Assembly (NCBI GenBank): GCA_009760855.2
Contig: WPIO01000027.1
Coordinates: 844,501 to 908,500, forward strand
From: Cristatella mucedo
Taxonomy: Eukaryota; Bryozoa; Phylactolaemata; Cristatellidae
Direction: 5' to 3'
DNA: 64,000 nucleotides
Shown here: positions 34,974-47,860 of the stretch, in pieces
Numbering within the stretch: position 1 is the stretch's first letter
How the letters are laid out: each line of letters starts with the position of its first letter
Position numbers and translations under genes: made by a program
Notes under the pieces: generated by a model
Seen by the model: the letters and a program-made list of their open reading frames with translations, nothing else
Told to the model about the DNA's origin: nothing
Database searches by the model: none

Positions 34974-36229
34974 AACTTTTTTATTTACTTTTATTTCCCC
35001 CTGTAGCAACCATTTCCATGCACTGGCGGTTTAATGAAATAGAAAAATGCAACAAGTCGCACTATTTTAAGCCCGTCGTTCATTAAGATTAGCTTAAGAA
35101 TGATCTTTCAAGGCGTCTGAAAATGTCCCTGGGGGCCATTTTGGTTAAGCAATGCCTTTGAACCCACTACCATACTTGATAATGTACATTAGAAGACCAC
35201 ATATATAGCTATGATGCCTGATTTGGTAAAGAAAAATGTTTCGTATCCTCAGCGGATCACAAGCTTCATCGTTAAAGCGGTGCTATTGACCTGTCGCAGT
35301 CGAATTATATCACTTTCGTGGAGAATGGTTCTTGTAATAAGGCTGAGTACGTCTCGATTGTACCTAGGCTTTTAGTGCTGGGCATTCTGCTTGTCCCACA
35401 AAGCAGACAAGCAGTTACGCGAGCCCCTGAATCCTTTTGATAGATCCTTACCAATTTGCGGTCTCGTTTCCTCCCAGTCAGGCTTAACAAGTACACTGTT
35501 TGCTCTTAGGCTGCGACTTTTTACCTCTTGGGAGTCTTGACACTTTTCTTAGAATAATTTGTATGGACAGCCAGTCAGCCAAGTTGACACGAGCAAGCGC
35601 ATTCAACATTTCGCTCCCTACACCTTCGTTTTGTTTAGGAAATACCATAGGTCCCTGACGAGGTCCGAGTTTACCAACTTGCCATTTTTGGCTGACGCAG
35701 CATGTGAGGTATTTTTTTCGATGCAGATCAAAGGTAGTGAACCCGTTGACAGAAATAGCGACCACCAACCGTGTGTGTTTTGACGGTTGACGAGCAGCTC
35801 AAGCTGATCAACTCAAGTCGGATGCGCTCATTCTGAAACTGGACGCAGTCGCGAAACCTTACGATGCAAGCTACATTCTTTTACCTCTTGGGATGCTGGA
35901 CTCACTGAAAACGTCTCATCAGTAAAAGCAGCGACCTGCGGACCATAGATTTAAGCTAGAATAATGCAAAATTACCACGGTGGCGTTACGATATGGCTTT
36001 CTATCACTTTGTTGGTCTTTTTATTCCTACATGATGCAGGTCAGGTTGTGCCTTTTTATTCCTAAACGATGGTCCGTGCGAAAGGCTTTGACTAGCGATC
36101 TGTTCACAGTAATTTTATATCATGGCCGACTCTTAAGCGCTCATCATCAGTCATTGTGGATTGGTCTGCGGCCGCCTTAGCTCTACAGGCTCTAGACTGT
36201 GCAAGTCACTTCCACGATGCTTACGCGAC

Positions 36230-36455
36230 TGTATCTTTCCAGCTGTCCGGGATTGCTACTTCCAGGCTGTTCACTTTCTTGACTGCCCTCCTGACTCAGT
36301 TAGGCTTTTTACTTTCTTTTCGTTAAGTGAGAAGAAGTCTGTTGGCTACCGTGTGGGCACGGAAAGTTGCTTAGTCTTTGAGCGTGCTACAAAAATATCT
36401 CCATCGTAACATCCACTTAATGTGTGTAGCTGTATGGAGTTACAATAGGAAATAC
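36230..36455 (+). mobile_element. LINE family A 3' UTR fragment
   Basis: TTGCTACTTCCAGGCTGTTC, GAAGAAGTCTGTTGGCTACC and TATGGAGTTACAATAGGAAA follow the family A 3' UTR in order. Confidence 0.7.
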
Positions 36456-37394
36456 ACAACACCAGATCCAAAATTCCTCGAGAGAATGTAATATTGATCT
36501 TTGCTTACATTATGCCAAATATCAAGTTTTTGGGAAAGGTCAAAGTAATTATTTTTTCTGTGCCCCTTTTGAAGCAATTCGAGCACGAGTACCATGCCAA
36601 TCTTCTTTGAATGATTACAAGGTATAACACTGCTAATCAGTGCCTAGATTTCATGAATCAATTTATCAAGTTATACCATAAGAATCCATTTCACTTAGAG
36701 ATACGAAATTTGCTTAAACCCAATATTGCTCTACTGCTCTTCGTCTTTGGCGACCTTCTTCTGCCCTACTGGCAATTTAAAGTCTCATATTTCTGCTTGG
36801 TGGACGAAATATGTACGTCGAGCGAAAGATAACTACGTTGGTGTTTGAGAGCCACTGAAGAGCAATGTAACTTCATTTAGCAAATGCATCATCCAGTTTC
36901 ACGGTCATTCAAATAGATCAACGTAACTCCTTTTCCTGTGACTAATATTAGCTTATCAGTATCATACCTTTAATGGAATAGGCCAGGAGAAGATATAATA
37001 CCGGCAAATGGCAACGAATATGCTGGCCTGCTTCACCGGGCTTCAAAAACCACTGTGACCAATCGGCAAACTGCATGTTTCAGCGTTATCCAGGAGACCC
37101 ATTGAAGGAAATTGAGTTCAAGCCCATACCAACCGTGCTGAAGACGTTATTAGATATTCTGTGTAATGCCTGTCATGGAACTGTGCTAGCTAGTGGCTCA
37201 TGCTCTGTCCTCCTCATTTTGCATTATGAGCTGAGAGATACCCTACAGCACTGCTTGTAATCAACGTAGCTTAGCGAACTAGAACTACTGTGATACCTGT
37301 CAAAGGTCGGCAGGCAATTGTGAACAGCTGCAGTTACTCATGCCTTGTATGAACTGCTAAATTTCAGTGAGGTGCACTCCTTTATTTTTACTGT

Positions 37395-37466
37395 AAGTGG
37401 TAGTGATAGACCGTAGAGGCTTTCTGTTGTTAAATGAATGCGGCTGTTGAATCACCTAACCTTGTT
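37395..37466 (+). mobile_element. SINE-1 3' fragment
   Basis: GTGATAGACCGTAGAGGC, TTTCTGTTGTTAAATGAATG and GGCTGTTGAATCACCTAACC match the SINE-1 3' half. Confidence 0.5.
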
Positions 37467-40113
37467 TATTGTGATGCATTCAGAATCTGGAAAGTGCGCT
37501 ACGATTTAAAGAGCAAGAATAGGACAACGTTCTTTTCATGTTCCTGCTGCGAATGGCAAACCTAACTGAATGCAAGGTCTCTGTGCATTCTGGCTATAGC
37601 CCCGCTCTAAGAAGAAGTTAGCAAACACCAAATGAGACTGCATTGCAGCACACTTGATGGACTAGCAGATCTTAATGTTGATCCACCGAGCGGCCTAGCG
37701 ACGCCTAGTCTAGAAGGTCGCTCTGGACTGTCAGCCGCGGCTACCAACTTCGGACGACTGGAGGCTCATTAATCCGGTTCCGCAACGATTGCCAAGTTCT
37801 TCTCTATAATCGATTGGGGCCCCACTCGCGTTGATTCAGCCCGTCTAGTTTTCGATTTACTGCCGCAGGTCTGATTGCGGTCCCTAGAAAGCACCCATTT
37901 CAAGATTTCGCCCTGAGCTTTGCGAAGCCGCAATAATGGTCCAGCCCCTACTTAGATGGTTCTTCAATTTAGCTAGCTCAGATAGACAGGGTGTACCCGC
38001 CGACAGCTTCGATGGGACGCAGCCAAGCGTATGCAGCCTACACTAAAATAGGGTGTCCGCTGGCGCATTTGTTTTGTAGCCGTGCATTGCCCCTCAAACA
38101 CGAATGCACACACACAAACAGCGCTCGTCCCCTGCTGTCAAAACCAGATCCCACAGTCGTCATAGCTAGACTTCAAAGCAGTCCCTGTTAGTCTAGTCGG
38201 GCGCACACAACAATCCGGTCGATTGCACTTCGATTCCTGGACACCGTACCAATGCCAGTCGCTACGGATTTCCGCGTTTTGTAGGCACGCTGATAGCCAG
38301 CCCGGCAATCCTTCAGCCAGTCTGCCCTTACACTTCAAGGACATGAGAAATGATTCCAGTAAGCCCATCAGCAGCGAGCAGTATGTACTTCAGAAAGGAG
38401 CTGGTTTAGCTGATGTTACTGTATGAAAGTGGAACTTAAATGCTACATTAAAACGAATGGGTTCGATATCGCAGGTGAAGCCAGGAATGTATTAATTAAG
38501 GGACTGCACCTCCGGTAGGGGGAATCGGAATTTGACTTTGATCACGGACCGCCCGATCACAGCGGGCGGCAGCATGGCTCAACCGGCAGCCTCCTCCCTA
38601 CAACTAGGGTGGGCGTAGCCGATGCAGCGTTCGCCTCGCGAGTGCTCCAGCAAACGACGTTATGAATAGGAGGCTCCGTTTCTGCGACCGACACGTTCGT
38701 TTAATGACCGAGAGCGCTAGTACATCTGCATCGCACTGCAAAATGCTACAACGCGTTGTAGTGACTTCTGCACTAACGACCTTAAGCTTGAAACGAAGAG
38801 CTCGTAAGCGTACTAGTTCTTGCCGATGCGTGACAAGCTGCTGTGAAGCTAGGGCCACGAAGCGCAGCTAACGAGTCGTAAGCGCACGACCAATACGTGC
38901 AGGTATGCCGATGGTAACATGTGCAGGACGCCAAGAAAGATATGTAGTTCCCTAAAGACTGTCACACCAAATGTCTCAATATTGTTGCTATTAGGAATGC
39001 CAACACGGAAGCGACGAAGAGTGCCCAAACCTTAAAATAGTGCCCATATCCACGATGTAGAGCCGACTATGTCAAAGTTATCGAGAGGTACATGTGTACA
39101 GCACCAGCCACAGCGTACGACTCTCCGAAGCCCGACGCTCAGTTGAGCAGTTCAACGCCCAGAGCACAACTGCTTAACTATGAAGCACCATATCCGGTTC
39201 CAATAAGCTGTAATTCATGAACCGCCAGTAATCTCTTGGTCTGGCAGAATTTGGCTGATATTGTATTATAACGTTTATGATAAAATACAATATATGCGTA
39301 TACAGCCGTATGTGGATTCGTATTAATCGCATGCACACGGATATACACAAGGGCGAATCCAGGAGTTCTCCAACGGTTTTTAATGGCATCAAGGTCACCT
39401 CCGGGTCAAAAATACATGGTTACTCCCACGCTCTTTTTTAAGATTGTCTTCGAATGATATACTGTAAACACAAATCAGCCTTATTTAACGAATTTCTGGT
39501 GTCTAACGAGAAAATCGCAAGATAAGAAAACGGTAACGAACAGGGAACTGCAACCAGGAACTTTAACGCGAGCTTAATCGCACCCAATGGACCTTTCACT
39601 TGATGACTATATCAGCTCCACGATCAATTCAGCGTACGTTTAGCTCCGTAAATGTTGCAAAAAGATTAAGATACCAAAGCCAAGCGGGCCCGAAAGACTC
39701 CGGCATCTCGTATGCACTTCTATAACTAACTCAGCCAGTGCAGGTCTTCCTGTCTGTAAAAACAAAAATTGTAAAATAAATTCATTAGATAGATGCTGAA
39801 TGATAGAGGGCAGCTGAGAGCGCAAGTTGGCAACAGAAGTGAATGGCAATGAGCGGGCATGAATTTCAAGGGAATTATGGGTCGGAATCGGCGGTAGCAC
39901 AGCGACCTCGACCTCGGCTCGCAGACCCCGAGAGCTTGGCGTAGCATCGCGTAGCCCGCTAGCTCGCTATGTCCGCGTCGTTGCGGCGCAGGTCAGCGTG
40001 AGAGTTCGCTGCAGAGGTACGCGGCGGCCGCGATTTCGCAGCTGCTTCAAGCCTCGTCCAGTCGATGGCTGCAGACGACTGCCGGCTGAGCTGCTTGCTC
40101 GTAGGGATGCGCA

Positions 40114-40264
40114 CAATTAAAATATAATTAATTTGTAAAGCACCATGAGAGAGCTTTATCTCTCTTCAGGCGGCGCTTCAAAACATGTCATGGGGCTGGG
40201 GCCCACGACCTCAGCCTGACTGACCTTGGTCAGGGCGAGCCCATTCACAACTGTGCCGAGCCAG
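40114..40264 (-). mobile_element. SINE-2
   Basis: Minus strand: GGGCTCGCCCTGACCAAGG, GCTGAGGTCGTGGGCC (compare GGCTGAGGTCGTGGGCTC in the 6880 copy), then GAAGCGCCGCCTGAAGAGAG, ATAAAGCTCTCTCATGGTGC and an AATTAATTATA tail. Confidence 0.7.
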
Positions 40265-40917
40265 CTCGGCAGCTAGGATAGCAACGGCGGCGGCGACGAG
40301 CGAGACCGTCGTAGTTCGGTCGTCCTTCGGCGATAGCTGAGAGTGCGGAACGACAGCGGTACGGATGACAAGCAACGGCCGTCGGATGCGACAATGACAG
40401 GCTCCGACGGGAAATTTCACCCTATGGGGGACAAGGTTGAGCATCTGGGCGCAGCTCAAGCTATTGCTTAGCAACAAATGATATTTTGCCTTGACCCCAT
40501 TTGTCTTACCCCGCGTGCATCAGCAGACGAAGAATATTAATCCCCTGCTGAAGTTGCTTGAAGGTATGTAGGCGCCAGAGGCCTAGCCACCTGTGCAGCC
40601 ACTGCAGCTCTACCGAGCGGCTGGAGGACATTTTAGTTCTACAGGGCGTTTGTGATGGACGCAATTTCGTCAGACCAATCGATCTGATGCCCTAGCATTG
40701 CTAGCTCACCATTAGAAAGAGTGTACGCGAGAGCGGACACGCGGGTGCCTGCGGACGCTGCTGAAACGCTGAAAATTTGCCTGAACCCACTTATTTGTGA
40801 CATATTGGCATGGCTACACAACGGCGGTGCCCTGCTGTCAGGTTTTGCTTTACTCAGTCAGCATCAAGTGCGCTGGCGCATCGGCGGCCGGCATGGTCCG
40901 AGGATTCTAGCACTGTG

Positions 40918-40922
<5 letters not shown>

Positions 40923-40967
<45 letters not shown>
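40923..40967. repeat. (GCC)n triplet array
   Basis: About 15 GCC units at the beginning of the GC-rich island. Confidence 0.95.
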
Positions 40968-40968
<1 letters not shown>

Positions 40969-43296
40969 AGGAGGAAGGGCTGTGCCGCGTTGCACGCGCC
41001 GTGAGCACTGCAAAGACTGGCTCTGTGTGCCCATTGTGTCGCCAATCGATAGAGCGCTCGTGCCGCCTCTAGAAAGCAGCGATATTAGCTCGGGGGCGTG
41101 AATGGCTCCTGCTGGCTGTGGCCTCTCAGCCGCGGCTCTCGCATGCGAGCTGTGCGGTTGATTGCTGTCCTGAACTGCTGCAGTCATTTTAAACGCCGCG
41201 GCGGAAGTAGCGACGCCGGAATTGTCGAACCGTCGGCGCGCGCCCGTGCACGCATGACTCCGCTTAGTTATGACGGTGCAGTGCGTGAAGTTGTGGATCG
41301 CCAGACCCCCGTCGGATCGCGAAGTTCGCTGCGCGACCTTGAGAATACGTCTCCTCCAGCCACCTGCTTCGGCCACCTGCGCCCGCTGGCCAGCGGAGGA
41401 GCAAAAGCTCGAGGCACTCCCGAGAACGCTTCGCCTCGCTCGGTGGCGGCTCCATATTTTCACTCAGCGTCCGCTTCGCAAAGCGCCGCCGAACTGCTGG
41501 AGTCGTCGCTCGAGCTCCCAGCAGCGGCGGCGGCGCTCGGCGGCGTCGCTCGGCGGCGGCGCTCGGTGGCGTCGCCGCTTCACAATATACTATTGCCGCC
41601 AGTGAGGGGATGGAAATTAATTAATCGAGCTCGCTCGCGCCGGCGCTGTTAAGCAATTTCCGGCTGCGTCCCGCGAGCTCTCCGGCCGTCCGAGCACTGC
41701 CCAGCGCGCGAGAGAGCGCCGAACGTCGCGTCGCCCGCCCTCGCCGGTTCGTTGCAGCGACAGCACGCGTCGGGGCGAAGCCCGCGCGCCGGTTGCAGAC
41801 GCGGCTGGCGAACGCGAGCGGGCAGCGCCTCGAGCTCGCCGCTTTATCCTTTATCCTCGAGGCTTTATTCCGGACACCATATTTTATTTATTTTACCCGG
41901 AGGCCTCCGCGGCGGCGGCGAATGCGCGAGCGCGATGCGCTTCCGGCGCACAGCCGAGGAAATGTCGGCGCCAGCCAGCCGCAATAGCGGCCTGCATTGC
42001 ACAAACGCGCCATCGCACTCTGCGCCCAGACGACGGGGCTCTCACTCCGCAGCCGGACATTCACTCCGCGAGATTCATTCAACGCTGACTCACGAGCCGC
42101 TCGCGCCACCTAGGGTGCCGCCTCGCGCTGTTAAAGGGCTTGCCTTTTACTCGCAGGCCTCTCAGGCGCTGCTCGGCCAAGCGGCCTCCTCGTGGCGTTT
42201 CACAGCCGGTCGCCGCCGCCTGCGGCCGCGCGCGCGACGCCGCCACCGGTGGAGCGAGCAGCCGGGCGCTCGGCGAGCAAATGGCGAGCGCGAGGACGCA
42301 CCGCCGCGACTCGATACATTGCGATGGGGGAATTCGGCGACCGGACACGGTGGCGCCCCTCGATTCGGCACGTCCACCGCCGAACGGGGTGGAAGCGGAA
42401 GCGACGGCTCGCATGCCGGAGCGGAGGCCAGGTGGGCGGCAGCAACGCGAGAGCGATGCTCGTGAGCAGGCGCGGCGAAAAGGCCGCGGACGCTCGCGTT
42501 TTAGAACCGGCTGCCGCGTAGGACGGCTCGGCGATCTTTCACAGCGGGAGTCGCGGCACCCGCGCGGAATTCGCGGTGCCGCTCGTCGTGGGAGAATCGC
42601 CAGGTGCGCTCGCCCATTTCGAGAACGCGAGGACCAGTCCGGACGATCGATCTGAGCACGCAAAATGCCGCGCTCCGGCGCGAGCGCCGTCTCCTGAAGT
42701 GGTCGAGCTAGCGCCGACTTCGGCGTTCGGCCTTCGACGTTGGCGGTTTCGACGGCGGCGGCGCGCGAGCGCCCTGGAAGCCAGTGCGCAGGTGGCCGCG
42801 GCAGTGAGCCGGCAACCTGCGCTGCGGCAGCAGGCACAAAGCAAATGCAGGTGTGCGAGGACGCAGGTGCAGGCGAGGAGTCACGCTGAAGACGGCGCCT
42901 TTCACCGCCGTACGTCACTGGCGTTTCCAGCATACGGGAAGTGCCTGGAAAGAGATTTAGTTCGCTCACTGTGCTACAAAATCCTCATAAAAAATTGTAG
43001 ACGCCTTCTGGTGCCCGCGCGTTCGCATTTTTTCTGCAGGCGATCAGCAGCGGAGAAGCGCTTCATGGCGCGGGGCCTCTTGGTGAGGCGCAGACGCCAA
43101 CGTCACGGCGCGTGGTTGTCGCGCGCGCAGTCCGCAATCCGAGGCACGCTTGCAATAGCGTCGCCTGTCGGAGCACGCAAGCAAGCAAGCGCGCTACCGC
43201 GTGCGAATCGCGGCGAAGCGTCGGTGGCAGCGATCCATCGGAAGCTCATTGGCCGGCTCTGCAGCCCTGACTTCTTCTGCATCACTGGACAGTTTC

Positions 43297-43299
<3 letters not shown>

Positions 43300-43374
<75 letters not shown>
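43300..43374. repeat. (GA)n microsatellite in the CpG island
   Basis: About 37 uninterrupted GA units. Confidence 0.97.
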
Positions 43375-43376
<2 letters not shown>

Positions 43377-43785
43377 GCTGGAGCGTAGATGAGTCAGCGA
43401 GCTTGCCTCGGCAGCAGGGCATTTCTGTACAGCGGATGTTAGGTTAAAACACTTTCTCGCCCAGCGGCAACTGAAAAGCGCCTGTTATGCTGCCCGAAAC
43501 AATGGCATGAATGCAACCGCTCCGTCTGTTTGCTCGAGAGCGCGGACGCCGACGGCGATGCGGCACGTGCGCGCGGGGCGGGCCTATCAGACGAGCTCAG
43601 AGACCGCCATCGAGAGGCACGCGCGCGCGCGCTGCTGCGGTCCAAGTAGCGACCGCGGCCGCTCTCAGTCGCTGCGTAGACCCTGTCTCCCGGGCTCACG
43701 GTGGTCGAGGCGCAGTAATCAGCGCTGAGCAGGTGAGTGGAGGTCGCCGCATCGCCTCAGCCTCAGCAGACGCCGCCGCTGCAGA

Positions 43786-43786
43786 T

Positions 43787-43830
<44 letters not shown>
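43786..43830. repeat. (GCC)n triplet array
   Basis: GCC repeats about 300 bp upstream of the 540-codon frame. Open in several frames, so overlapping ORFs here are not evidence of coding. Confidence 0.92.
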
Positions 43831-44139
43831 AGCTGCAGACGCCAGCACTGCCGCTGTCGCTGCTGCTGCTGCCTCTGCTGGAGCTTGCCGCTGCATCCCG
43901 CTGCTGCAAGGGTGGCTTGGACAGCATCCCAGTCGATAAGCGAACGCGAGGGGGGAGTCAGTCCGTCGCCTATCGATTGGCGCGCGAGCGCGCCGGCTCC
44001 GAGCGGAGATTAATTTCATTACAGCGATCGCCCGCGCATTACCCGGCAAGCCGTGCGGGGAGCGCGAGCTTTCAACTGACGCCGCAAATCCGTGCGGCAG
44101 AGTGGGAAGCGCTAGGCGCAGCAGAAGAAGGCCTCGCGG

Positions 44140-45762
44140 ATGCTTACATCGTCTCCGCCGTGGCCGCCGCCTCGCACGGCACCACCGCCGCCGCCGCCGC
44201 TGCAGCAGCCTCCGCCGCAGTCGCTGCAGCTGGCGCTCAGCCGCCGAGCGCCGAGCCTCGACGGCGGAGCGCCCACCCGCACGGCGAGCTACTGCTGCAG
44301 CGGCGGCGGCGGCGGCTGCGGCTGCAGCGCCTGCGGCGGCGGCGGCGGCTCGAGCCACGACGAGCTGGAGCTGCACATAAAGGCCGTGGTGGGTACGCTG
44401 TCGCGGGTGACGGATAGCGTCGCAGACGTCCTCAAGAGCCTGCACCTGGTCACGGCGCAGCTGGACGTCATTGCCGGCAGGCTCTGCTCGAGATGTGGCG
44501 AGATGCTCGGAGACGACTGCGACGGCGACGGCCGTAGCGGTGGCGGCGGCAGCGATAGCGGCTGCGGCGGCGGGTCACCGGCAGTGAGGACGACTCGCTC
44601 GCTGTCTCCGGATGGGAGGACGCGGCCGCTGCTTCCGCCGCCGCTTGTGCCGAGCATCGCCATGCTTGGCACGTGCGCCGATGACGTCGACGATTCTTAC
44701 TTGAGACGTGAAGGCGCGGCCGCCCGACCGCGCCGCCAGAACTCGGCGATCGGATGCAGCTTTTTCAAGAGCGCCAGCACGCAGGGTCTTGACGAAGCTC
44801 ACGAGCTCGACTGGGATACAAACGGCCTCGAACTGTCGCAGGACGGCTACGGCGGCAGCTGTGACGACGACGACGACGAGCCGCAAGTCAGCGCTCAGCG
44901 TGGTGCCGCTTCGGCGACGGCAGGGGTCTGCGGCGGCGGCGCTGCGCAGCGACTCAGCCACAGCCTCACGACGCCGGCGTTCTCCGGCGGCACCGGCGCC
45001 ACGTGCGGCTGGTCGACGAGCGGCGGCGAGTTCTTCGCGACGCCGCTCCTGCAGTCGCTCAGTGACCACGATGGCTGGACGAGCGGCGACGGCTGGACGA
45101 GTCGGCCGCGCCGTCGGCGGCCGTCGCCGCGGCCGATCGCCGCCCCGACGTACGGCGGCGCGTACGAGAGAGAAATGGAGAGCGTGCTAGAGGGCGCGCT
45201 CCAGCCGGCTACGCCATCGTCCGAGTGCGACGGAGGCGACGCGAGTGACAGCGCCGGCCAACGCCGGCGAAACGGTCGCACGCCATCGCCGCTACCTTCT
45301 CTGTCGTCGCCACCGCGCATCGCCGACGACGCGGAACCGACGACGACGGCGGCGGCGGCTGACTCTCAGCGAGACTCCAATCCGCGAGCCGAGGTGGCCG
45401 CTTACGACCCAGACGTCAACACGTGGAGGACATTCACTCTTTCTCACCTCGACGACGCGAGCGACGGCTGCCAGACTCCCGCGACGAGTAACTCGGCCGC
45501 CAACACCCCGAAGCCGGCGCGGAGCGCGGCGAGCAGAGCGCGCAGCCTCGACAACGAGGCTTCCGAAAGCCGCGCTTGGGCAGGCCAGCAGCCTCAGCGC
45601 TCGCCACCGCCGTCTGCTTCCACCCTAGCGACCTGCGCGAGCCAGACTGGGAAAGCATTCAGGAAGGGAGAGCTTCCGGTGCGGTTCGCCGCCGCCGCCA
45701 CAGGTGGCTTCAGCGAAAGGAGGCGCGTCAGAATGTCCGAAAGGCAGCCGGTGTTTGTGTGA
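44140..45762 (+). CDS. Hypothetical 540-aa protein, low complexity with one helical segment
   Basis: I do not recognise this protein. It is an open frame of 540 codons inside a CpG-rich island, with codon choice strongly biased to C or G at third positions, as in a real gene of such a region. Residues 5-30 are proline-rich and 54-70 Gly/Cys-rich. Residues about 74-116 form the only ordered-looking part, an amphipathic helix or short coiled coil (DELELHIKAVVGTLSRV...VADVLKSLHLVTAQLDVIA). A Cys-x-x-Cys follows (CSRC). The rest is Ser/Gly/Asp-rich with an acidic DDDDDE patch near 242-247 and several Ser-Pro and Arg-x-x-Ser sites. The C-terminus is QPVFV, resembling a class II PDZ ligand. An in-frame TAG lies just upstream of the ATG, so this is the first Met of the frame, though upstream exons could be spliced on. 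It could instead be a chance ORF in GC-rich DNA, but the codon pattern argues against that. Confidence 0.55.
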   Translation: MLTSSPPWPPPRTAPPPPPPLQQPPPQSLQLALSRRAPSLDGGAPTRTASYCCSGGGGGCGCSACGGGGGSSHDELELHIKAVVGTLSRVTDSVADVLKSLHLVTAQLDVIAGRLCSRCGEMLGDDCDGDGRSGGGGSDSGCGGGSPAVRTTRSLSPDGRTRPLLPPPLVPSIAMLGTCADDVDDSYLRREGAAARPRRQNSAIGCSFFKSASTQGLDEAHELDWDTNGLELSQDGYGGSCDDDDDEPQVSAQRGAASATAGVCGGGAAQRLSHSLTTPAFSGGTGATCGWSTSGGEFFATPLLQSLSDHDGWTSGDGWTSRPRRRRPSPRPIAAPTYGGAYEREMESVLEGALQPATPSSECDGGDASDSAGQRRRNGRTPSPLPSLSSPPRIADDAEPTTTAAAADSQRDSNPRAEVAAYDPDVNTWRTFTLSHLDDASDGCQTPATSNSAANTPKPARSAASRARSLDNEASESRAWAGQQPQRSPPPSASTLATCASQTGKAFRKGELPVRFAAAATGGFSERRRVRMSERQPVFV

Positions 45763-46292
45763 AGCCGCAGCAGCTGCGACCTGCAAATCTCGCGCCGAAA
45801 TGAATCGAACGAAGCGCTCCCTAACCGCCACCGCCGTCTATTGGTTCCGGGCCGCTCGCTCGGCGTCCAACGACAGGAAGCGTGAGGCGGCTGCACTGGG
45901 AAGCGGGGGGGGGCGGGGGCGCAGGCGACAGGGCAGCCGCGGCAGCGGCGAAACCCGTCGTGGGCGGACTCTATCCGAGCCGGCGCGCACCGCTGCGTCG
46001 GATTCGTACGATTGCGTCGTTGCGCTCAAGTCGTTCGCCGAGCGTCGCCGCCGCCTCCGCATCGAGCTCCGGCCTCGAGCACTCGCGGGCGCCGGCGCCG
46101 TCGCTTGTTCCCAGTTGTGCGCGAGCGTCATTATGTTCTCAGTTGTCAGGTTGGGGGAGGCCGCGTTTACCTGCGCGCCGGCCGACACGCGCTCGAGCTT
46201 TCGGTGGATTGGCGGCGCGCGGGAATGCGCACTGTAGCGGCAGCAGAGCGAAATGCGGTACGGGATCGACCGGATGATGAGCGCCGCCTCGA

Positions 46293-46317
46293 TGAGCGCG
46301 CGCGCGCGCGCGCGCAC
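46293..46317. repeat. (CG)n run
   Basis: GCGCGCGC alternating purine-pyrimidine tract in the CpG-rich region, capable of forming Z-DNA. Confidence 0.9.
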
Positions 46318-47579
46318 GCGCAATCGTCTATTTACCGCGAAGCGGCGGCGTGCGCTCGCATGCCGCCGCGCGCGAGAAGGTATCGGAGCCAACCAGCTCG
46401 AGGCGTCAGCAGTAGAGCCAGATCGAAGGACGTACCGGAGAGTAGCAGACGAAGAGAGCTGGCGGCAGCAAGGGATCGCACGCGAGGCCCTCAGCACGCG
46501 GCTGCCCGGATGAAGGCGTACGAGGCAAAAGCCGGCGGCATTATGTACAGTGCGTGAGCACGCCTCAGCCCTGAGCGTGCCGCTCCAGAGAACGCCATTC
46601 CTGTGCACGCCATTCTTCCGACTGCACGACCGGCGATAGTAGCGGGCTTTCCTAGTGCGTTTAGGTTACACTCTCCTTTCACCGGTCTCTCGCTTTCCGG
46701 GCTAGCGACAGCTTCGTACTTTGCATCGTAAGTCTGTCCGACACTTGCGTTTGCTCGCGCAGCACCGTTCCTCGAAACGAAGTGGACACTAGCAAGTCAA
46801 ATTTGCAAGCCGGTGCTTGGCACTAGGATGCTCACGCTGGGGAGGGGGCGCTTTGTGTCCGATTCCGCGTCTGCAGAGGAGCGCGGAAGGCGGCGGGGTT
46901 ACTGCGCGGACTGCGATGCTAATGGACGCCGACCGAGAAAGCAAGCAAGGCGGGACGGAGCGGAGAACGAGCGGAGCATGTGCCTCCAGTCTGCCAAGAA
47001 TCCGCGAGCGAGGAGTCGACACAGCAGAGCATCTTTGCAGGTTGAATGCCTCCCCTCGCCGTGACTGCGCCGAAAGCGGAAAGCCGCGAGCACCTGCCGT
47101 TCGCTCCCAGGCTACGGCGCGAGAAACTGCTCGTGAGCGTCTGCTCAAGAAAAGCAGCAGCATTGCCCGCCCTTTGGATTGCGCTTGATGTCACTAGCAT
47201 CATCACTCGTTGAGCAATCAATTCCTAAAAATAAATAGGGGGATCGCAGCGCACCGTTCTGTCAGCATAGAGACCCGCGGTAGCGCCGCTGGATAGCATT
47301 GCAGCGGCAGATAAATACGGCCGACGGCTCAGCGGCAACTGCGGCGTAAATTACGCAGCGCGCCTCGCTTCGAGGGAGCAGAGCACGTCGCTTTGACGGT
47401 GCACCGGGCCTCGTTTTGACGACGCATCGCGCCTCAATTGCCTGCTGCTAAGCAGCGGGGCATCTAGAGCGGGCAGTCCGCGTGGTCGTCAGTCGCCTCT
47501 CTCCTGGTCGCAACGCGTTCTTGAAATCCAAGGCGAGGAACGCCGCGATCGGATTTCGCGCAGATCGAGTGCTTTCGAT

Positions 47580-47860
47580 AGCGAGAGCCGTCAGTCAATT
47601 GCTTTCATGCGTTCCGGTTTTAGCGTCAATTTTAACTTCACCCACACCCGCACCGAAGCACTTGCCCGCGCTTCGAACGAGCCTCCAATCTCTTGGAGAC
47701 TGCGATTTTTGTGCGTTTTCGCCCAAAGCTCGGAACTCACTCCTGACTGAGGTCACGACGTGACCTGACTTAACGATATTTAAACGTAAGAGCAAATAGC
47801 ACGTAATTCGCTGCATTCGCTGGGTCCGCGTGAGTGATCCTTTGTTTTCCGATACGTGTT
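47580..47860 (+). mobile_element. LINE C-terminal domain remnant, plus strand
   Basis: The frame ending at 47763 contains LPALRTSLQSLGDCDFCAF and SPKARNSLLTEVTT, matching LAIPRTNLKTVGDRDFSW and ACNSLLTQVTT of the 31-kb family B copy. It is embedded at the edge of the GC-rich island. Confidence 0.6.

Larger units (their letters stand above)
35000..40110. other. No gene recognised, apart from LINE-A and SINE-1 fragments
   Basis: Outside 36230-36455 and 37395-37466 I see only short frames (for example 35768-35484 minus and 39900-39640 minus) without domain similarity. Confidence 0.4.

Noticed and set aside
41098-43301. Long overlapping ORFs on both strands (41098-41652, 41752-42465, 42079-42969 minus, 42576-43301)
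   Set aside because: They are Arg/Ala/Ser-rich, overlap each other in opposite frames and follow from the high GC content, which removes stop codons. No domain or consistent codon bias.
43696-44445. 249-codon minus-strand and 226-codon plus-strand ORFs over the GCC array
   Set aside because: Poly-Ala and poly-Pro products of the triplet repeat; frames are open in all registers.
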